A stretch of DNA of 64,000 nucleotides from Branchiostoma lanceolatum (taxonomy: Eukaryota > Chordata > Leptocardii > Amphioxiformes > Branchiostomatidae), in assembly GCF_035083965.1 (NCBI RefSeq), contig NC_089739.1:12140001-12204000 (forward strand), in the 5' to 3' direction. This document shows positions 10,801-23,284 of the stretch, piece after piece (position 1 is the stretch's first letter; each line of letters begins with the position of its first letter). Made by a program: the position numbers and the translations under genes. The notes below the pieces were generated by a model. The model saw only the letters and a program-made list of their open reading frames with translations. It did no database searches and was not told the DNA's origin.

Positions 10801-12761
10801 CCCTGTGGAAGTTCGAGACTGACAAGTACTTCGTGACTGTCATTGATGCCCCCGGACATCGTGATTTCATCAAGAACATGATCACAGGAACTTCACAGGT
10901 AATATAATGCATTCAAATTAAACATTGGCCAATCATTTTTGCTTTCATGTATTTGGTCTATTATACTGGATAGTACAGTTTTGAGTGAATTTGCTGTAAA
11001 AGTGTTTTTAACATGTTTGTTCTCCATAGGCTGACTGTGCCGTGCTGATTGTGGCTGCTGGTACCGGTGAGTTCGAGGCTGGTATCTCCAAGAACGGACA
11101 GACCCGTGAGCACGCCCTGCTGGCCTACACCCTGGGTGTCAAGCAGCTCATCGTGGGAGTCAACAAGATGGACTCCACTGAGCCCGCTTACTCCGAGGTA
11201 AGTTTGTCATCTCTGGTAGAATTTTGACGAGAATTTGACTCTGATTTTAACCTGAATTTCACATGTCATCCCCTTACTAGCTGAGCAATAATCTTGATTT
11301 GATTTGTTTGCAGGCTCGCTTCGAAGAGATCAAGAAGGAAGTGGGCGCGTACATCAAGAAGGTTGGCTACAACCCCAAGGCTGTCGCCTTCGTGCCCATC
11401 TCTGGCTGGCATGGTGACAACATGTTGGAGCCCTCCGAGAAGATGGGATGGTACAAGGGGTGGAACATCGAGCGCAAGCTGGGCAATGCCAGCGGCAAGA
11501 CTCTATTCCAGGCGCTGGACTCCATCCTGCCCCCCGAGAGACCCTTTAAAAAGCCTCTCCGTCTGCCCCTGCAGGATGTGTACAAGATCGGCGGTAGGTG
11601 GATATAGTTCATGCGTTTTGGCATAAGTCTGAACTGTCCAGGACATTTATGCTGTTGTTTTGATAAGTGGTGAATATAGCGACTTTAATCTTTTTAAGCT
11701 TTTTTTTATGGTTGCTTTGAATCTGCTGCTGTTTCTTTCTTTAAGTCTCACCATTTTGGTTGAAATTATATCTATTATATTTCAACATGAACAGTTTTCT
11801 GTTGATAAACAGGTATCGGGACCGTGCCCGTCGGCCGTGTGGAGACCGGTATCCTGAAGCCAGGCATGGTGGTCACCTTCGCCCCCGTCAGCCTGACCAC
11901 TGAGGTCAAGTCCGTGGAGATGCACCACGAGTCTCTACCAGAGGCCCTGCCCGGAGACAACGTCGGCTTCAACGTCAAGAACGTCTCCGTAAAGGAGATC
12001 AAGCGTGGGAATGTTGCTGGTGACAGCAAGAACGATCCACCAAAGGAGGCTGAGAGCTTTGAAGCACAGGTGAGATGGTTTTCCATTGTAGTACCTTTTG
12101 ATGGAATAGGGCTATGTACAAATGCAAAAAAGATTATTATAGGAAAGAGGATAAGAAAACTATTTCATCTCAAGTATCTCAGCCTTTGAAGGACTGACAG
12201 CTTTGCTATAAAACAGACATAACATCCATGGAAATATCCCCCTGAATTGAAATGTATCTTCCAGTACTAGTTTTGTTGATTTGTACAAGGAGGTTAACCT
12301 CCTTGATTTGTAAGATATATATGACTGGTTTATTTGAATGAATTCTCGTGTGGTTGGCATCTTTTCAGAATCAGTTTTCTAATGGATTGTGTTGACAGGT
12401 TATTGTGATGAACCACCCTGGAGAGATCCACAATGGCTACGCGCCTGTGCTGGATTGCCACACCGCCCACATCGCCTGCAAGTTCGCCGCGATTAAGGAA
12501 AAGATCGACCGTCGTTCCGGCAAGGTGCTGGAAAAGGGCCCCAAGTGCGTCAAGTCTGGAGACGCCGCCATCGTCGAGATGATCCCGTCCAAGCCCATGT
12601 GTGTGGAAAAATTCTCTGAGTTCCCACCCCTGGGTCGTTTCGCCGTGCGCGACATGAAGCAGACCGTGGCTGTCGGCGTCATCAAGGGCGTGAAGAAGAC
12701 AGATAAAGCCGGGAAGACCACCAAGGCCGCCCAGAAGGCCGGTGTGGCCAAGAAGAAGTGA
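7802..12761 (+). CDS. EEF1A: eEF1A paralog, array copy A (intact, 6 coding exons)
   Basis: Encodes a 463-residue translation elongation factor 1-alpha, the GTPase that delivers aminoacyl-tRNA to the ribosomal A site. Coding exons are 7802-7945, 10719-10898, 11030-11197, 11314-11593, 11813-12069 and 12399-12761; all introns are GT-AG and phases fit. The G motifs are present: GHVDSGKS (14-21), DAPGH (91-95), NKMD (153-156) and SGW (194-196). Domains II and III are complete and the tail ends in AKKK. The start follows an acceptor at 7777 plus 24 bases of 5' UTR; the upstream noncoding exon was not found. The protein begins MPKEK, not the canonical MGKEK of copy D, and has EPAYSE where the other copies have EPPYSE. 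Intron 1 (2.8 kb) is swollen by a LINE fragment. A weak TATATAATA sits at 7320-7328, but no TOP-type start is visible, so expression is uncertain. Confidence 0.93.
8307..8415 (+). repeat. Short tandem repeat, unit GGGCCGAGTTGACTAGGGAGAT
   Basis: About five partly degenerate units of roughly 20-22 bp share the core GGGCCGAGTTGACT, in intron 1 of copy A. The 250 bases before it contain two diverged direct repeats with the words TTTTTGTCAGA and GACCATGT/GACCACGT. Neither is found at this position in copies B or C. Confidence 0.8.
8659..9020. mobile_element. Insertion in intron 1, possible retroelement 3' tail
   Basis: Copies B and C read through this point (GTCATATGTGG...) without the block. 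Its end (CATGTACAATTGTCGTGCAATAAA) resembles 56340-56375 (CGTGTACGATTGTCTCGCAATAAA), so both could be 3' tails of one retroelement family. It ends in a C-run at 9007-9020. No coding remains. Confidence 0.4.
9168..10560 (-). pseudogene. Degraded non-LTR retrotransposon (reverse transcriptase fragments)
   Basis: On the - strand, 10546-10322 contains the reverse-transcriptase stretch [14 protein letters not shown]. Further on, 9490-9158 contains [23 protein letters not shown] and [13 protein letters not shown], the conserved C-terminal part of LINE reverse transcriptases. Frames are interrupted between these blocks. The fragment lies antisense inside intron 1 of copy A and is missing from copies B and C. 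Confidence 0.8.
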
Positions 12762-14040
12762 TGGTCGCTGCACTTTACTCCACCTTTAGTACTAGTCACA
12801 TCCAAGGATGGATACATGTACACAGTAGCTTCCAACAAGGTCAACCCAAAAGCATTTTGTTTAAGAATCGTAGCTTTTGTTTCAGCCATTGGCCATAGCC
12901 GAAAGCTTCATCGAAAGCACTTCCGCAGGAAAAGTGGCACCGCTAAGTTGACCGTTGTCTGTGAGGATCTTAACTCTAGTTAAGTGTCTATCGAACAGAT
13001 AGCCTCCTCGTCTATACCAACTTCTCTGTTAGCTTGAAGGTACACTGGTACCGTCTGTTTTAACTTCTTTAAATTGCTAAACTGGCAAATCATATGTTCC
13101 TTCTTTTAACATATGTCTAAAGACGTGGATCGTAACAAGGTGGAGTAAAGAGAAAATCTGTAAACGTGACTACAAGTTTCACGTACATTTGTGGTACCGC
13201 CATGATGGAATTTTTCTTTACTATTTTGATTTCTTCCATGGGTATCTCAGAGTAAAAGGTCACCATCACCTTCCACTGTTGTGTGCTTGAGTTCATTTGT
13301 GATTTATCTGGGGTGTATTACTAGTAAACACCCATACAGTACTTCTCTTGGGGCTGTAATAACTGATAAAGGGAGCTTTTTCAAGTCCATAGTAGGCTTG
13401 TTTACTAGTAAATCCTTTAGCAAGTCATCAATGCTGATTTGGAGCTTTCTATACTTGTTTTAAAGTCAAGTCAAAGTGAAACAATAATACTTAGGTATTT
13501 ATCTCCAAGCCTGACATGACAAAAAAAGATAGAACAAAAATTTAAAAAACTTCAATGTGAAAGGTAGCGAGCATGAAGTTAACTGTTTTGTAGTATAATA
13601 ATAAGTAGCCTTTTGAAATTATGAAGTTTTGCTTACTAGTATAAAATTGCTTGGCTGGTCTTTCAGCTGATCACCTTACTCCATTTTAAAGAGGGTGTCC
13701 AAAAACCTAACTTCCTGTTATTTTGTAACCTTAAAACATCTCGTTTGCTATGCCTCTCTACAGCACTCGAATTGAATCCGCGCCAATGTCAGTTTGGAAG
13801 TCTACATAAGCAGAATACTGTGTTCTGAACCTTGATCGTTAAATGACTAAAAGGAATGAAACGGCCCAACTTATTATCTGGCTTTTTGAGGGATTTAAAA
13901 CTAAGGCATTGGCATTGTTTGATGTTTCTGACCAAGATGCATGAACTTTTGTAGCCACCCTGATTTGCATTAATGGACAAAATTGTCCTATATGTTAATA
14001 AAATCAATGATATCCTTATTTTCAAATGAAAAATCAATGT
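12762..14040 (+). other. 3' UTR and flank of copy A
   Basis: Closely similar to 1-1170, 23285-24600 and 31643-32155. The hairpin CACTTCCGCAGGAAAAGTG is at 12918-12936, and a related 65-base block with the same hairpin is found in the 3' UTR of copy D. There is no obvious AATAAA near the stop codon. The rest (13200-14040) shows nothing recognisable beyond array homology. Confidence 0.7.
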
Positions 14041-14347
14041 ATTTAATTAGGGTCCAAGAAATATGTTGATTTTCTAAGTGCCTCGCTCAATTTCCAGAAG
14101 TGCTCAACAAATTCGTACCCTAGTTTAGCAAGAATACACTGTGGGTTGACTACTAGTATTCTGTCACTGTATTATGGTTCAAGGCCAAATTGGACTCAAT
14201 AGCCACATGCGACCCAACCCAATGATGGATGACTACAGTGGTTCTCGTCAGATTGATGGACGAACCAACATGGTTTTTGGCACTTAATACATCTAATGCT
14301 TTCCACTGAGTTCATAGTGTTGCAGAAGGCCACGACTTTATAAACAA

Positions 14348-15727
14348 CTAGAGTTCCACGACCACATTATCTTCGCCATATAATCAAGGCTTATCATGGA
14401 GAGTGATTAATATTTACGTGCTTATCACCCCCTGCAAATTTGATCATGCACCATACCATTTGGAAGTTATGATGGGGCGAATGAGTCCAGTCTAGATATG
14501 GTTAAAAATCATTTGGTGGTACAGGACTAGTATATGTGTAGAGTGTGCTGATATATGTTATAACTGGTCATGAAAAAATAAGAGTATGTTGATATTATAT
14601 GGGCCACAAAGGTTCGATATTGCAGTGTTGTAAGTTGAAAGTGATGATGAAATAGTACAGTCAATATATATGAATAGAATAAATCTGGCTGGTGGTTGAC
14701 GTGTTTTTAGGTGTTTTTGTCCTGCTGGGCTTTCTATTTTGTCCCTATTTCGTTATGTCGCCAACCGTGTTGAACAAAAATGCCTAAACTGAACGCGTTA
14801 AACCAGCAGAACCCACACCTCTGCTTGGAGAATAGTTTATTTATTTGACCTACATGTACGTTTATGCAAGGCCATCTGTTTACATGACCTGACACTGTCC
14901 CATGTCCCATTGAAATGCAGTAGGTTAACAAACTTTCCTTACTAATTATGCAAATTAGCTCCTGATTTGCATAATTAGTCATTGATAATGTAAAGCACCA
15001 TCTGAGCTCTCTACATACCAAACATCACGACGATCTGTCGACCCCTTCTCAAGTTATTCATGTCCGAAGGTCAAAACAAAAACACCCACTGCAGTTCTAA
15101 ACAAGCCGCTAGGGAGCCAAAATTTACAGAACTTACTTTCTGTGGCATGAACTATCTACCACACAAAAATCATGACCATAGCACTTTCAGAAAATATGCC
15201 CCTACATTTTAAAGCTCCGCTGTAGTACCTTAGGTACCCGCTAGAAGGCCCATTATCGAACTTGACCTTCCTTTCTGTAAACCCTACCCATCCACTAAAT
15301 ATCATACGGATCCATCAACAGCTTCTCGAGTTATGCTGGCGACATACAAATACACATCCACACAAAGCCCGCTGCAGTACCAACGGAAAATACCAGGGGA
15401 ACCATTTTTTAACTTGACCCCCGTTTTCACAACATCTACACACCTGCAAAAAATCATGAAGATCCATCAACGTTTCCGTCACTTTTTTTACATACTTAGT
15501 ACATACAAACACAAAAAAATGTAAAGTCTGCTGCAGTACTGTTGAAAAACGCAAGGTGAACCATTTTCGAACTTAAGTTTCCTTTGCACAACCATTACGC
15601 ACCTACCAAAAATCATAAAGATTCATTGAAGCTTTCTTGAGTTATGCTCCTGACATACATTCAGACCCACCCAACAGATTTTTCAACCGAAAACATAATC
15701 TTCTCCGAGTACAAGTACTCGGCGAAG
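14348..15727 (-). mobile_element. Helitron-like element, inverted copy
   Basis: Reverse orientation of 1181-2545. On the - strand it starts TCTTCGCCGAGTACTTG after an A and ends GGAACTCTAG before TTGTT. The flanks join ATAAACAA to AAATACAAGTG, which match the uninterrupted run ATAAACAAATACAACTG near 3412 in the first unit. It is therefore an independent insertion at a new site rather than an inherited one. Confidence 0.65.
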
Positions 15728-17029
15728 ATAAATACAAGTGTAGATTCAGATGAGATGCAAGTTTCGTCAAGTCTCGCGAGACATTATTTAGACGGGACTA
15801 TCGGGCTTCGGAACGGAGCGTTCATTGTTGATAAAACGTTAACACATGATCTAAAGGTACCACAGGCAAATGCCCAACCATCAACTCTGGCGGGAAATCT
15901 AGGTCAGTGGCTAGCAATGATGTCATTGCCTTGTGCAGCATGACATCAGCGGCCAGTAATGGTACTGCTGGTAACGCTGTTCCCCGAAAATTGAACTTCG
16001 CAAAACGCCGTCCTTTTTCCATGAAGAACAAGAATCCGAATTCTACGAATTTCCTTTCATCACGTTTCCCCCATTTTTCTTGCCTTTTCGGTTCTCAAAA
16101 TGACAAATTCTATCCTTTGGTTTTAAAGAGCCGTGCAGTTGTCTTAAAAATGACTGTTGATGCTTAACCCCTTTGTAGCAAAAAAATTATTTCTGTCTTC
16201 ACCAGCCGGCAAAAGTTAGAAACTTCAAACTTATCAGAAAAAAGTGTTTTGTGAAGCCCTGGATCGTTGAAACCGCGAAGCGCTGGTTGATACTTAACCC
16301 TTTTGTAGCAAAAAATTATTTCTGTCTTCACCAGCCGCCAAAAGTAAGAAACTTCAAACTTAACAGACAAAAGTGTTTTGTGAAGCTAGCCCTGGAAGGT
16401 TGAAACCGCGAAGCGCTGGTGCAAAATAGCCCCGGAAAAAGGCGCAAAAAAAATGCAGGCTGTATTGCGCAACTCTACATCACCAGTTTGGCCTCGTCGA
16501 CCAAGCAAGTAGCGATTTTAAGGAACCCACCTGGTCTTTTGTCCCAAAAGTAATCCACAAACTAACTACAAAAAAAGCAAGAACGGAAACAGATAGAGCC
16601 ACCATATATATTACGTGAGTTGGGCAAATTTCATAACTTCAGACCTCGCCCAACAATGCGCCAAAATGGTGGCGCTAAAAATTCTTCGCTGGAACCTCCT
16701 CATTTTCAAGCCAAATTTTTGGTCTACATTTTCACCCGAAACATGATGTTTACCTCTGTACGTACCACCGTGAGAAATTTCTGAGAAAAAATTGCGACTT
16801 ACGTTGGTTTTTGGTCGTGAAAGACGGCAAGCCATGTAGACAATGTCTAATGTCGTCTGAACGGAAGCAGATCTCGGTTGAAAAGGAGGACCCCACCCTT
16901 TCTTCTTGCCTTCATTGACCTTCACTGGCTGTCAAACTCAAAAAAATTTATACCTGCATGTAAGACCACAGCAAGTGAATTCTATGGATGACATCCTCCG
17001 CAGACTCCATAATTTATGAGATACTGTCA

Positions 17030-17412
17030 GGTTCTGCACGAACAACTATGACAGGGGTGCTAGTGTCACTAAAATGAAAACAGATCTACAGTGGAAGTCA
17101 CTTGAAGACAGAAGAAAAATATCCAGGCTTTGCATGATGTACAAAATGACTAATAAACTTGTGGATGTACCGACTGGTAATTATCTAATACCAGCCCAGA
17201 AAAGGACAAGAAATAGTCATGCCTTTGAGTACCAGAGTTATCAACCAAGGATGGATGTGTTCAAAAATTTGTATTTCCCTAGAACCATAGTAGAATAGAA
17301 CTCGCTGATGATCAGCTGCTGTAGGAACACCTTCACTAAATAGCTTCAAAGACCGATTGCAGTTAGATGTGCAAAAGTTAGGTGTGACAGGCCGTTCAGT
17401 GTAATGTAACCA
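17030..17412 (+). pseudogene. LINE 3' ORF fragment
   Basis: Encodes the C-terminal reverse-transcriptase stretch LQWKSLEDRRKISRLCMMYK ... RTRNSHAFEYQSYQ ... NLYFPRTIVE, typical of CR1/L2/Jockey-like LINEs. A stop replaces the W of the usual EWNSL. It is truncated at both ends and is an inverted relative of 18172-18640. Confidence 0.7.
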
Positions 17413-18171
17413 GCCGTGTAGACAATGTCTAATGTCGTCTGAACGGAAGCAGATCTCGGTTGAAAAGGAGGACGACACCCTTTCGTCTTTCCTTCACTGG
17501 CAGTTAAACTCGTTTTTCCACCAACTATCTGCTAACCACACCCCCTTTCTGTCATTCATACCTCCTTAGGCCACAGCAAGTAATTTTTATGGATGACATC
17601 AGCGCGCTCATTAATTTTCGTCTGATTTCGAAATAAAAAACAAGAAATTTCATTGCCCTCCTACGGTGGTCAACATGCCAAAAATTGACAAATATGTCGT
17701 AAACGTTGACAGTTTTACCTGTCATACACAAGGTGTCTACTTGCCTATGAATACCCAGTGTAGTTCCTGCCCATGATGGTATAATAACAAGCTGTTTTCT
17801 GCATTTGTTCTAGCAAGGACATTTTAAAAATAATGGGGGGGGGGGGGTCTAGTTAATTGAGCTGTATACACAAGGTGTTTCATCGCATATAAATACCCAG
17901 TGTACTTGATTCAGCAGATGATGGTACAACAAGCTCTTTTCTGCATTTGTTGTAGTTAGTCTATTGAGATGTATATACATCTACAAGGACATGTTTACTG
18001 TTGAATCAAGGAGGTTTTTATATTATATATGAATGAATACAGGACAAAAAGACCTGCTGGTCATGATATCGTATTTCGTCACCTCAATTCTTGTTTAACA
18101 AGAATTATGATCTCAACATTTGAAAATATAGGAATCTTGCTTTTTTTGGGCACGGCTTGTTTTTTTTCACC

Positions 18172-18640
18172 CTATCTGTATCTGTATCTGTATAGCCGGT
18201 ATAACCGCCCTTCGGCGTAACACACCAGCTTCGCAGGCACGCGGCGCGGCAGCAGCTGGTTACATTACAATGAACGGCCTGTCACACCTAACTTTTGCAC
18301 ATCTAACTGCAATCGGTCTTTGAAGCTATTTAGTGAAGGTGTTCCTACAGCATCTGATCATCAGCGAGTTCCATTCTACTATGGTTCTAGGGAAATACAA
18401 ATTTTTGAACACATCCATCCTTGGTTGATAACTCTGGTACTTAAAGGCATGACTATTTCTTGTCCTTTTCTGGGCTGGTATTAGATAATTACCAGTCGGT
18501 ACATCCACAAGTTTATTAGTCATTTTGTACATCATGCAAAGCCTGGATATTTTTCTTCTGTCTTCAAGTGACTTCCACTGTAGATCTGTTTTCATTTTAG
18601 TGACACTAGCACCCCTGTCATAGTTGTTCGTGCAGAACCT
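18172..18640 (-). pseudogene. LINE 3' end with (CAGATA)n tail
   Basis: On the - strand, the fragment LQWKSLEDRRKISRLCMMYK ... PRTIVEWNSLMIRCCRNTFT runs into a GC-rich 3' UTR (GTTACGCCGAAGGGCGG). It ends in the short tail CAGATACAGATACAG (18172-18195), a usual non-LTR terminus. Near-identical to 26637-27102. Confidence 0.75.
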
Positions 18641-19664
18641 GACAGTATCTCATTAATTATGGAGTCTGCGGAGGATGTCATCCATAGAATTCACTTGCTC
18701 TGGTCTTACATGCAGGTATAAATTTTTTTGAGTTTGACAGCCAGTGAAGGTCAATGAAGGCAAGAAGAAAGGGTGGGGTCCTCCTTTTCAACCGAGATCT
18801 GCTTCCGTTCAGACGACACTAGACATTGTCCACACGGCTTGCCGTCTTTCACGACAAAAAAAAAGTAAGTTGCAATTTTTTCCTCAGAACTTTCTTAGCA
18901 GATGTTCACGGTGCTACCGAGGTTAACATTGGCTATTTTGGCCGAAACATTTGACCGCAAATCGTGCTTCAAAATGTGGAAAAGGGTTCCGGTAAGGAAT
19001 TTTTAGCGCCGCCATTTTGGAAGCATTCTTTAGCGACGGAGGTCTGAATGAAATTGGCCAAAATTTCGTAATACATCACAATGATGGTTTTCATCTGTTT
19101 CTACGACTTGTGGTACGTTTCCACTTTTACTTTAATAAGTTTTGGGGTTATTTTTGGGACAGAAATACTTATTCTTTAAATAGGCCAAGTGGGTTTAAAT
19201 TCGACAGACTGGGTGTCGTAGAATTGCACAATACCGTTTTACGGGTTCTATTTTTCCCCGATACTTGAGGAAAAGTCATCCAGGGGTTAACAAAATACTA
19301 TGTGGAAAAAAAAGTTGTTTTTCCCCGACAAATTTAGAACTTTTAACGTTTACCGACTGCCTGAGTCTGAAAGAGAGAAGGAAAATTGCGCAATTTTTGA
19401 CAAAGGAATTTGACCTCAATTAGCATTTATGTTGAAGAGAATCATAATTTTCCTGGCTTTTTAACACCAACTGATAGAATCTGTATAATTCTGAACCCAG
19501 AAAAGGCAAAAAATTAGGAAAACCGTGGTGAGACCAGATTTTTATTATTTTTTCAACCAAAAAGGCCGGCGTTGGCCGCCATTTTGTTTTTTCGGGTGAC
19601 GCCACGTGCTCGTTCTCGCCTCTTCGACTACCGGCGGTTAGGCCACCGAATTTTTGTTGCAATC

Positions 19665-20187
19665 TCTGTTTCTTTGTTAATACACAACTTTCTTAAACAG
19701 TAACGTTTCTTGGATATGTGGCACTTTAGTAAAGTCCAATTTCCGGGGAATAGCGTTACCAGCAGAACCATTACTGGACGCTGATGTCGCTACTACAAAA
19801 GTCTATTACATTATTGCTAGTCAATCAGACGTAGTGTAATTTGGTCTATGACCTACATTTCCCGCCAAAGCTACAAAAAATACAAGAAACAGATATTAAT
19901 ATCGTAGAATGCCCAAGTCAATTCCAAAGACAGAAGATACCAAACAACAAAAATGAAGAATCTATCATTCGGTAGCATTTGCCCAACTCTTCTGACCACG
20001 TAGATTTCATGATGAAGGAAACATTTTCTTTTGCTGAAATTTTTTTTTTCACACGCTTGCATCAGTTTTGGGTTTCCCAGAAGATCCATATGGAATAATA
20101 TAGCGAATATGTATCGAAAATCAAATCAATATGGCCTTAAGTATAATTCAGCGGACTGAATGATTTTCTTTACCTGTTTAACATCAG
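19665..20187 (+). other. Conserved 5' flank of copy B
   Basis: Similar to 7250-7777 and 28785-29339, and ends at the splice acceptor ACATCAG. It presumably belongs to the intron in the 5' UTR. A TATA-like TATATAATA in unit A (7320) is TATTTAACA in unit C and deleted here, which argues against it being an active core promoter. Confidence 0.5.
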
Positions 20188-20211
20188 GAGTGGAATCTAG
20201 TTACCAACAAC

Positions 20212-23200
20212 ATGCCGAAGGATAAGATTCATATTAACATCGTGGTCATCGGCCATGTCGACTCCGGCAAGTCCACCTCCACCGGTCACTTGATCTACAA
20301 GTGTGGCGGTATCGACAAGCGTACCATTGAGAAGTTCGAGAAGGAAGCCCAAGAGGTAAGGTCGTTGTGTTTGAGATTTTATTTGGGATTGGACATTTAA
20401 AAGTGTTCATGAGAAGTTCGTTCTCCTACGCTGAGCCTGGCCTATACAATGTACCTTATCAGCGCTATCAGAGAATTGTCTTTTAATACCTAGCTACAGA
20501 AAGCATTTCAGTGGCTGTCTAATTGGCTGACAGCTGGTTACAGGCCACAACAAAAGTGGAAACCTCAGTCCAGTTTAGCAGTCCGAAGTCATCTCGTAAC
20601 CAGTTGTCGCCATAACACTCTGTCGTCCATCGCTGCAGGCAGTTGGTGTAGGTCTTAATCGCTGTCAGCTTCAAGTTGTTTAATATATGTCATATGTGGC
20701 ATCCCACGGTTTCTGTTTCCATGATTCGGCTTCCGCGATAGAAGTTTGTGTGCTACCTCTTCCTTTTTTTCTCCAGCAGTGACCTCCAAAATGTAGTCTC
20801 CTTTGCTGTATTGTTTCAGCGATCGGCGGCATATTCTTAAATAGTAATCTCCAAGAAGATCTACACGGGGCACCGAAGATCGTATATGCTAGCCAGCAGA
20901 GAAGCTCCAGTCAGCCAGATAAGCTCCAGTCAGCCCCGTAGACATGGCGCAGATCCTACGGGGCTGAGCTTATCTGGCTGACTGGAGCTTCTCTGGGTAG
21001 CATATACGATTTTCGGCGCCCCATGTAGATCTGCTAGGAGATTACTTATATAGCTCACCATAGGCATTTACAAATTATGATGAAAAGATGATGATGAAAA
21101 GAGACTGTATTTTCTTGGTGAAAAAAGAACGAATGCCTCTTTTATCTTCACAGATGGGCAAGGGCTCCTTCAAGTACGCCTGGGTACTGGACAAGCTGAA
21201 GGCCGAGCGTGAACGTGGTATCACCATCGATATCGCCCTGTGGAAGTTCGAGACTGGAAAATACTACGTGACTGTCATTGATGCCCCCGGACATCGTGAT
21301 TTCATCAAGAACATGATCACAGGAACTTCACAGGTAATGCACTCGAAAACAGTTACTCAAGCAACAGCATCCGCTGTCTTTCGTCAGTCACTGTCTGAAA
21401 TGTCTGACTGTTTCAAAATTTTATCCAGTTGCTTGAGTAGCTATTTTTGGCGTATCTTACGACCTAGATGTCTAACCTTCATCAACGTAATGCACTCAGT
21501 TAAACAATCTCTTTTGCTTTCATGTATTGGGTCTATTAGACTGGATAGTATAGTTTGGAGTGAATTTGCTGTAAAAGTGAAGTGTTTTTAACATGTTTGT
21601 TCTCCGTAGGCTGACTGTGCCGTGCTGATTGTGGCTGCTGGTACTGGTGAGTTCGAGGCTGGTATCTCCAAGAATGGACAGACCCGTGAGCACGCCCTGC
21701 TGGCCTACACCCTGGGTGTCAAGCAGCTCATCGTGGGAGTCAACAAGATGGACTCCACCGAGCCCCCTTACTCCGAGGTAAGATTGTCCTCTCTGGTAGA
21801 ATTTTGACAAGATTTTAATATTAATTTCACATCTCATCCCCTTACTAACTGAACAATAATATTGATTTGATTTGTTTGCAGTCTCGCTTCAGTGAGATCA
21901 AGAAGGAAGTGAGCACGTACATCAAGAAGGTTGGCTACAACCCCCAAGCTGTCGCCTTCGTGCCCATCTCTGGCTGGCATGGTGACAACATGTTGGAGGA
22001 ATCCGAGAAGATGGGATGGTACAAGGGATGGAACATCGAGCGCAGCGAGGGCAATGTCAGCGGCAAGACCCTGTTAGAAGCCATGGACGCCATCCTGCCC
22101 CCCGAGAGACCCACTAAAAAGCCTCTCCGTCTACCCCTGCAGGATGTGTACAAGATCGGCGGTATGTTTATGTGTTCAGGGCTAATGTACATTCATGCTG
22201 TTTTTCATTAGTAGTGCTTAAAGCAACGAATATGGAAAAAAACGCTTTCCTTTCTTGTTACTTTGACACTGCTGCTGTTTGCATTTCAGTTTTCACATCA
22301 GTGTCAAGATTGTCCCTCATGTTTAAACTGGAAAGCAAATCTGATGAATTGATTTCTTCTTGCTATAAGCAGGTATCGGAACCGTGCCCGTCGGCCGTGT
22401 GGAGACCGGTATCCTGAAGCCAGGCATGGTGGTGACCTTTGCCCCCGTCGGCCTCACCACTGAGGTCAAGTCCGTGGAGATGCACCACGAGTCTCTGCCA
22501 GAGGCCCTGCCCGGAGACAACGTTGGCTTCAACGTCAAGAACGTGTCCGTCAAGGAGATCAAGCGTGGGATGGTTGCTGGCGACAGCAAGAACGACGCAC
22601 CCAAGGAGGCTGAGAGCTTCACCGCCCAGGTGAGATGGTTTTCCATTGTGTAGTACCTTTTGATGGAATAGAGCTATGCACAAACCTAGCTGCAAAATCT
22701 TCAAGGAAATAGGTAAAAGCAGAAGATAAAACTATTTCATCTCAAGTCTCTGCCTTTGAAGGACTGACAGCTTTGCTACGAAACAGACATTACATCCATG
22801 GGAATGTTCCCCTGAATTGAAATGTAGAGGACTGTAGATCTTTTCATGCATTCATGTTGATCTGTGAGATGTAACAGTCCTCTTGTCAAAAGGTTTTATT
22901 GATGGATTGTGTTGTTGACAGGTTATTGTGATGAACCACCCTGGAGAGATCCACAATGGCTACGCGCCTGTGCTGGATTGCCACACCGCCCACATCGCCT
23001 GCAAGTTCTCCGAGATTAAGGAAAAGATCGACCGTCGTTCCGGCAAGAAGCTGGAAGACAACCCCAAGTTCGTCAAGTCTGGAGACGCCGCCATCGTTGA
23101 GATGATCCCGTCCAAGCCAATGTGTGTGGAATCCTTCAACGAATACCCACCCCTGGGTCGTTTCGCCGTGCGCGACATGAAGCAGACCGTGGCTGTCGGC

Positions 23201-23284
23201 GTCATCAAGGGCGTGAAGAAGACAGAGAAAGCCGGAAAGGTCACCAAGGCTGCACAGAAGGCCGGTGTGGCCAAGAAGAAGTGA
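20212..23284 (+). CDS. EEF1A: eEF1A paralog, array copy B (intact, 6 coding exons)
   Basis: A 463-residue eEF1A. Coding exons are 20212-20355, 21154-21333, 21610-21777, 21882-22161, 22373-22629 and 22922-23284, with the same five intron positions and phases as the other copies. [17 protein letters not shown] and SGW are intact, so GTP binding should be retained. It starts MPKDK. Exon 4 encodes SRF at its start and [17 protein letters not shown] later, differing from copy A; the tail is GVAKKK. A 142-bp foldback inserted in intron 2 has duplicated the 5' splice donor sequence (see findings). Intron 1 carries a 200-bp palindrome. As in copy A, Gly2 is replaced by Pro and no promoter with TATA and TOP features is visible. 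Confidence 0.93.
20843..21045. mobile_element. Foldback palindrome in intron 1 of copy B
   Basis: The ends AGTAATCTCCAAG and CTAGGAGATTACT enclose arms of about 90 bp (GATCTACACGGGGC...GCCCCATGTAGATC). Internal shorter repeats of GCTCCAGTCAGCC occur in both orientations. An orthologous palindrome lies at 29994-30199 in copy C; copy A has the LINE insertion there and copy D nothing. Confidence 0.75.
21345..21486. mobile_element. Foldback MITE beside the intron-2 donor of copy B
   Basis: 142 bp with internal inverted words ACTCAAGCAAC / GTTGCTTGAGT. It is flanked by the 11-bp direct repeat GTAATGCACTC (21334-21344 and 21487-21497), which contains the GT donor. Copy D has a single GTAATGCACTC here. 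Relatives of the sequence occur at 4170-4250, 24870-24950 and 35110-35230. Confidence 0.75.

Larger units (their letters stand above)
15745..19660. repeat. Large diverged inverted repeat upstream of copy B
   Basis: The left arm (about 15745-17020) and right arm (about 18640-19650) are inverted relatives of each other and of the structure before copy A. The middle holds two opposed LINE fragments (17030-17412 and 18172-18640) and a partial second copy of the arm (17411-17740). A 120-base piece with AGCCGGCAAAAGTTAGAAAC is locally duplicated at 16170-16400. No coding gene is seen. Confidence 0.55.

Noticed and set aside
12330..12889. Long antisense open frames opposite eEF1A exons 5 and 6 (also at 22886-23406 and 43653-44150)
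   Set aside because: They mirror the strong codon bias of the eEF1A exons, recur identically in each copy and show no family features.
17074..17298. Possible host gene (LQWKSLEDRRKISRLC...)
   Set aside because: Matches the C-terminal reverse-transcriptase pattern of LINEs and occurs three times with a LINE tail.
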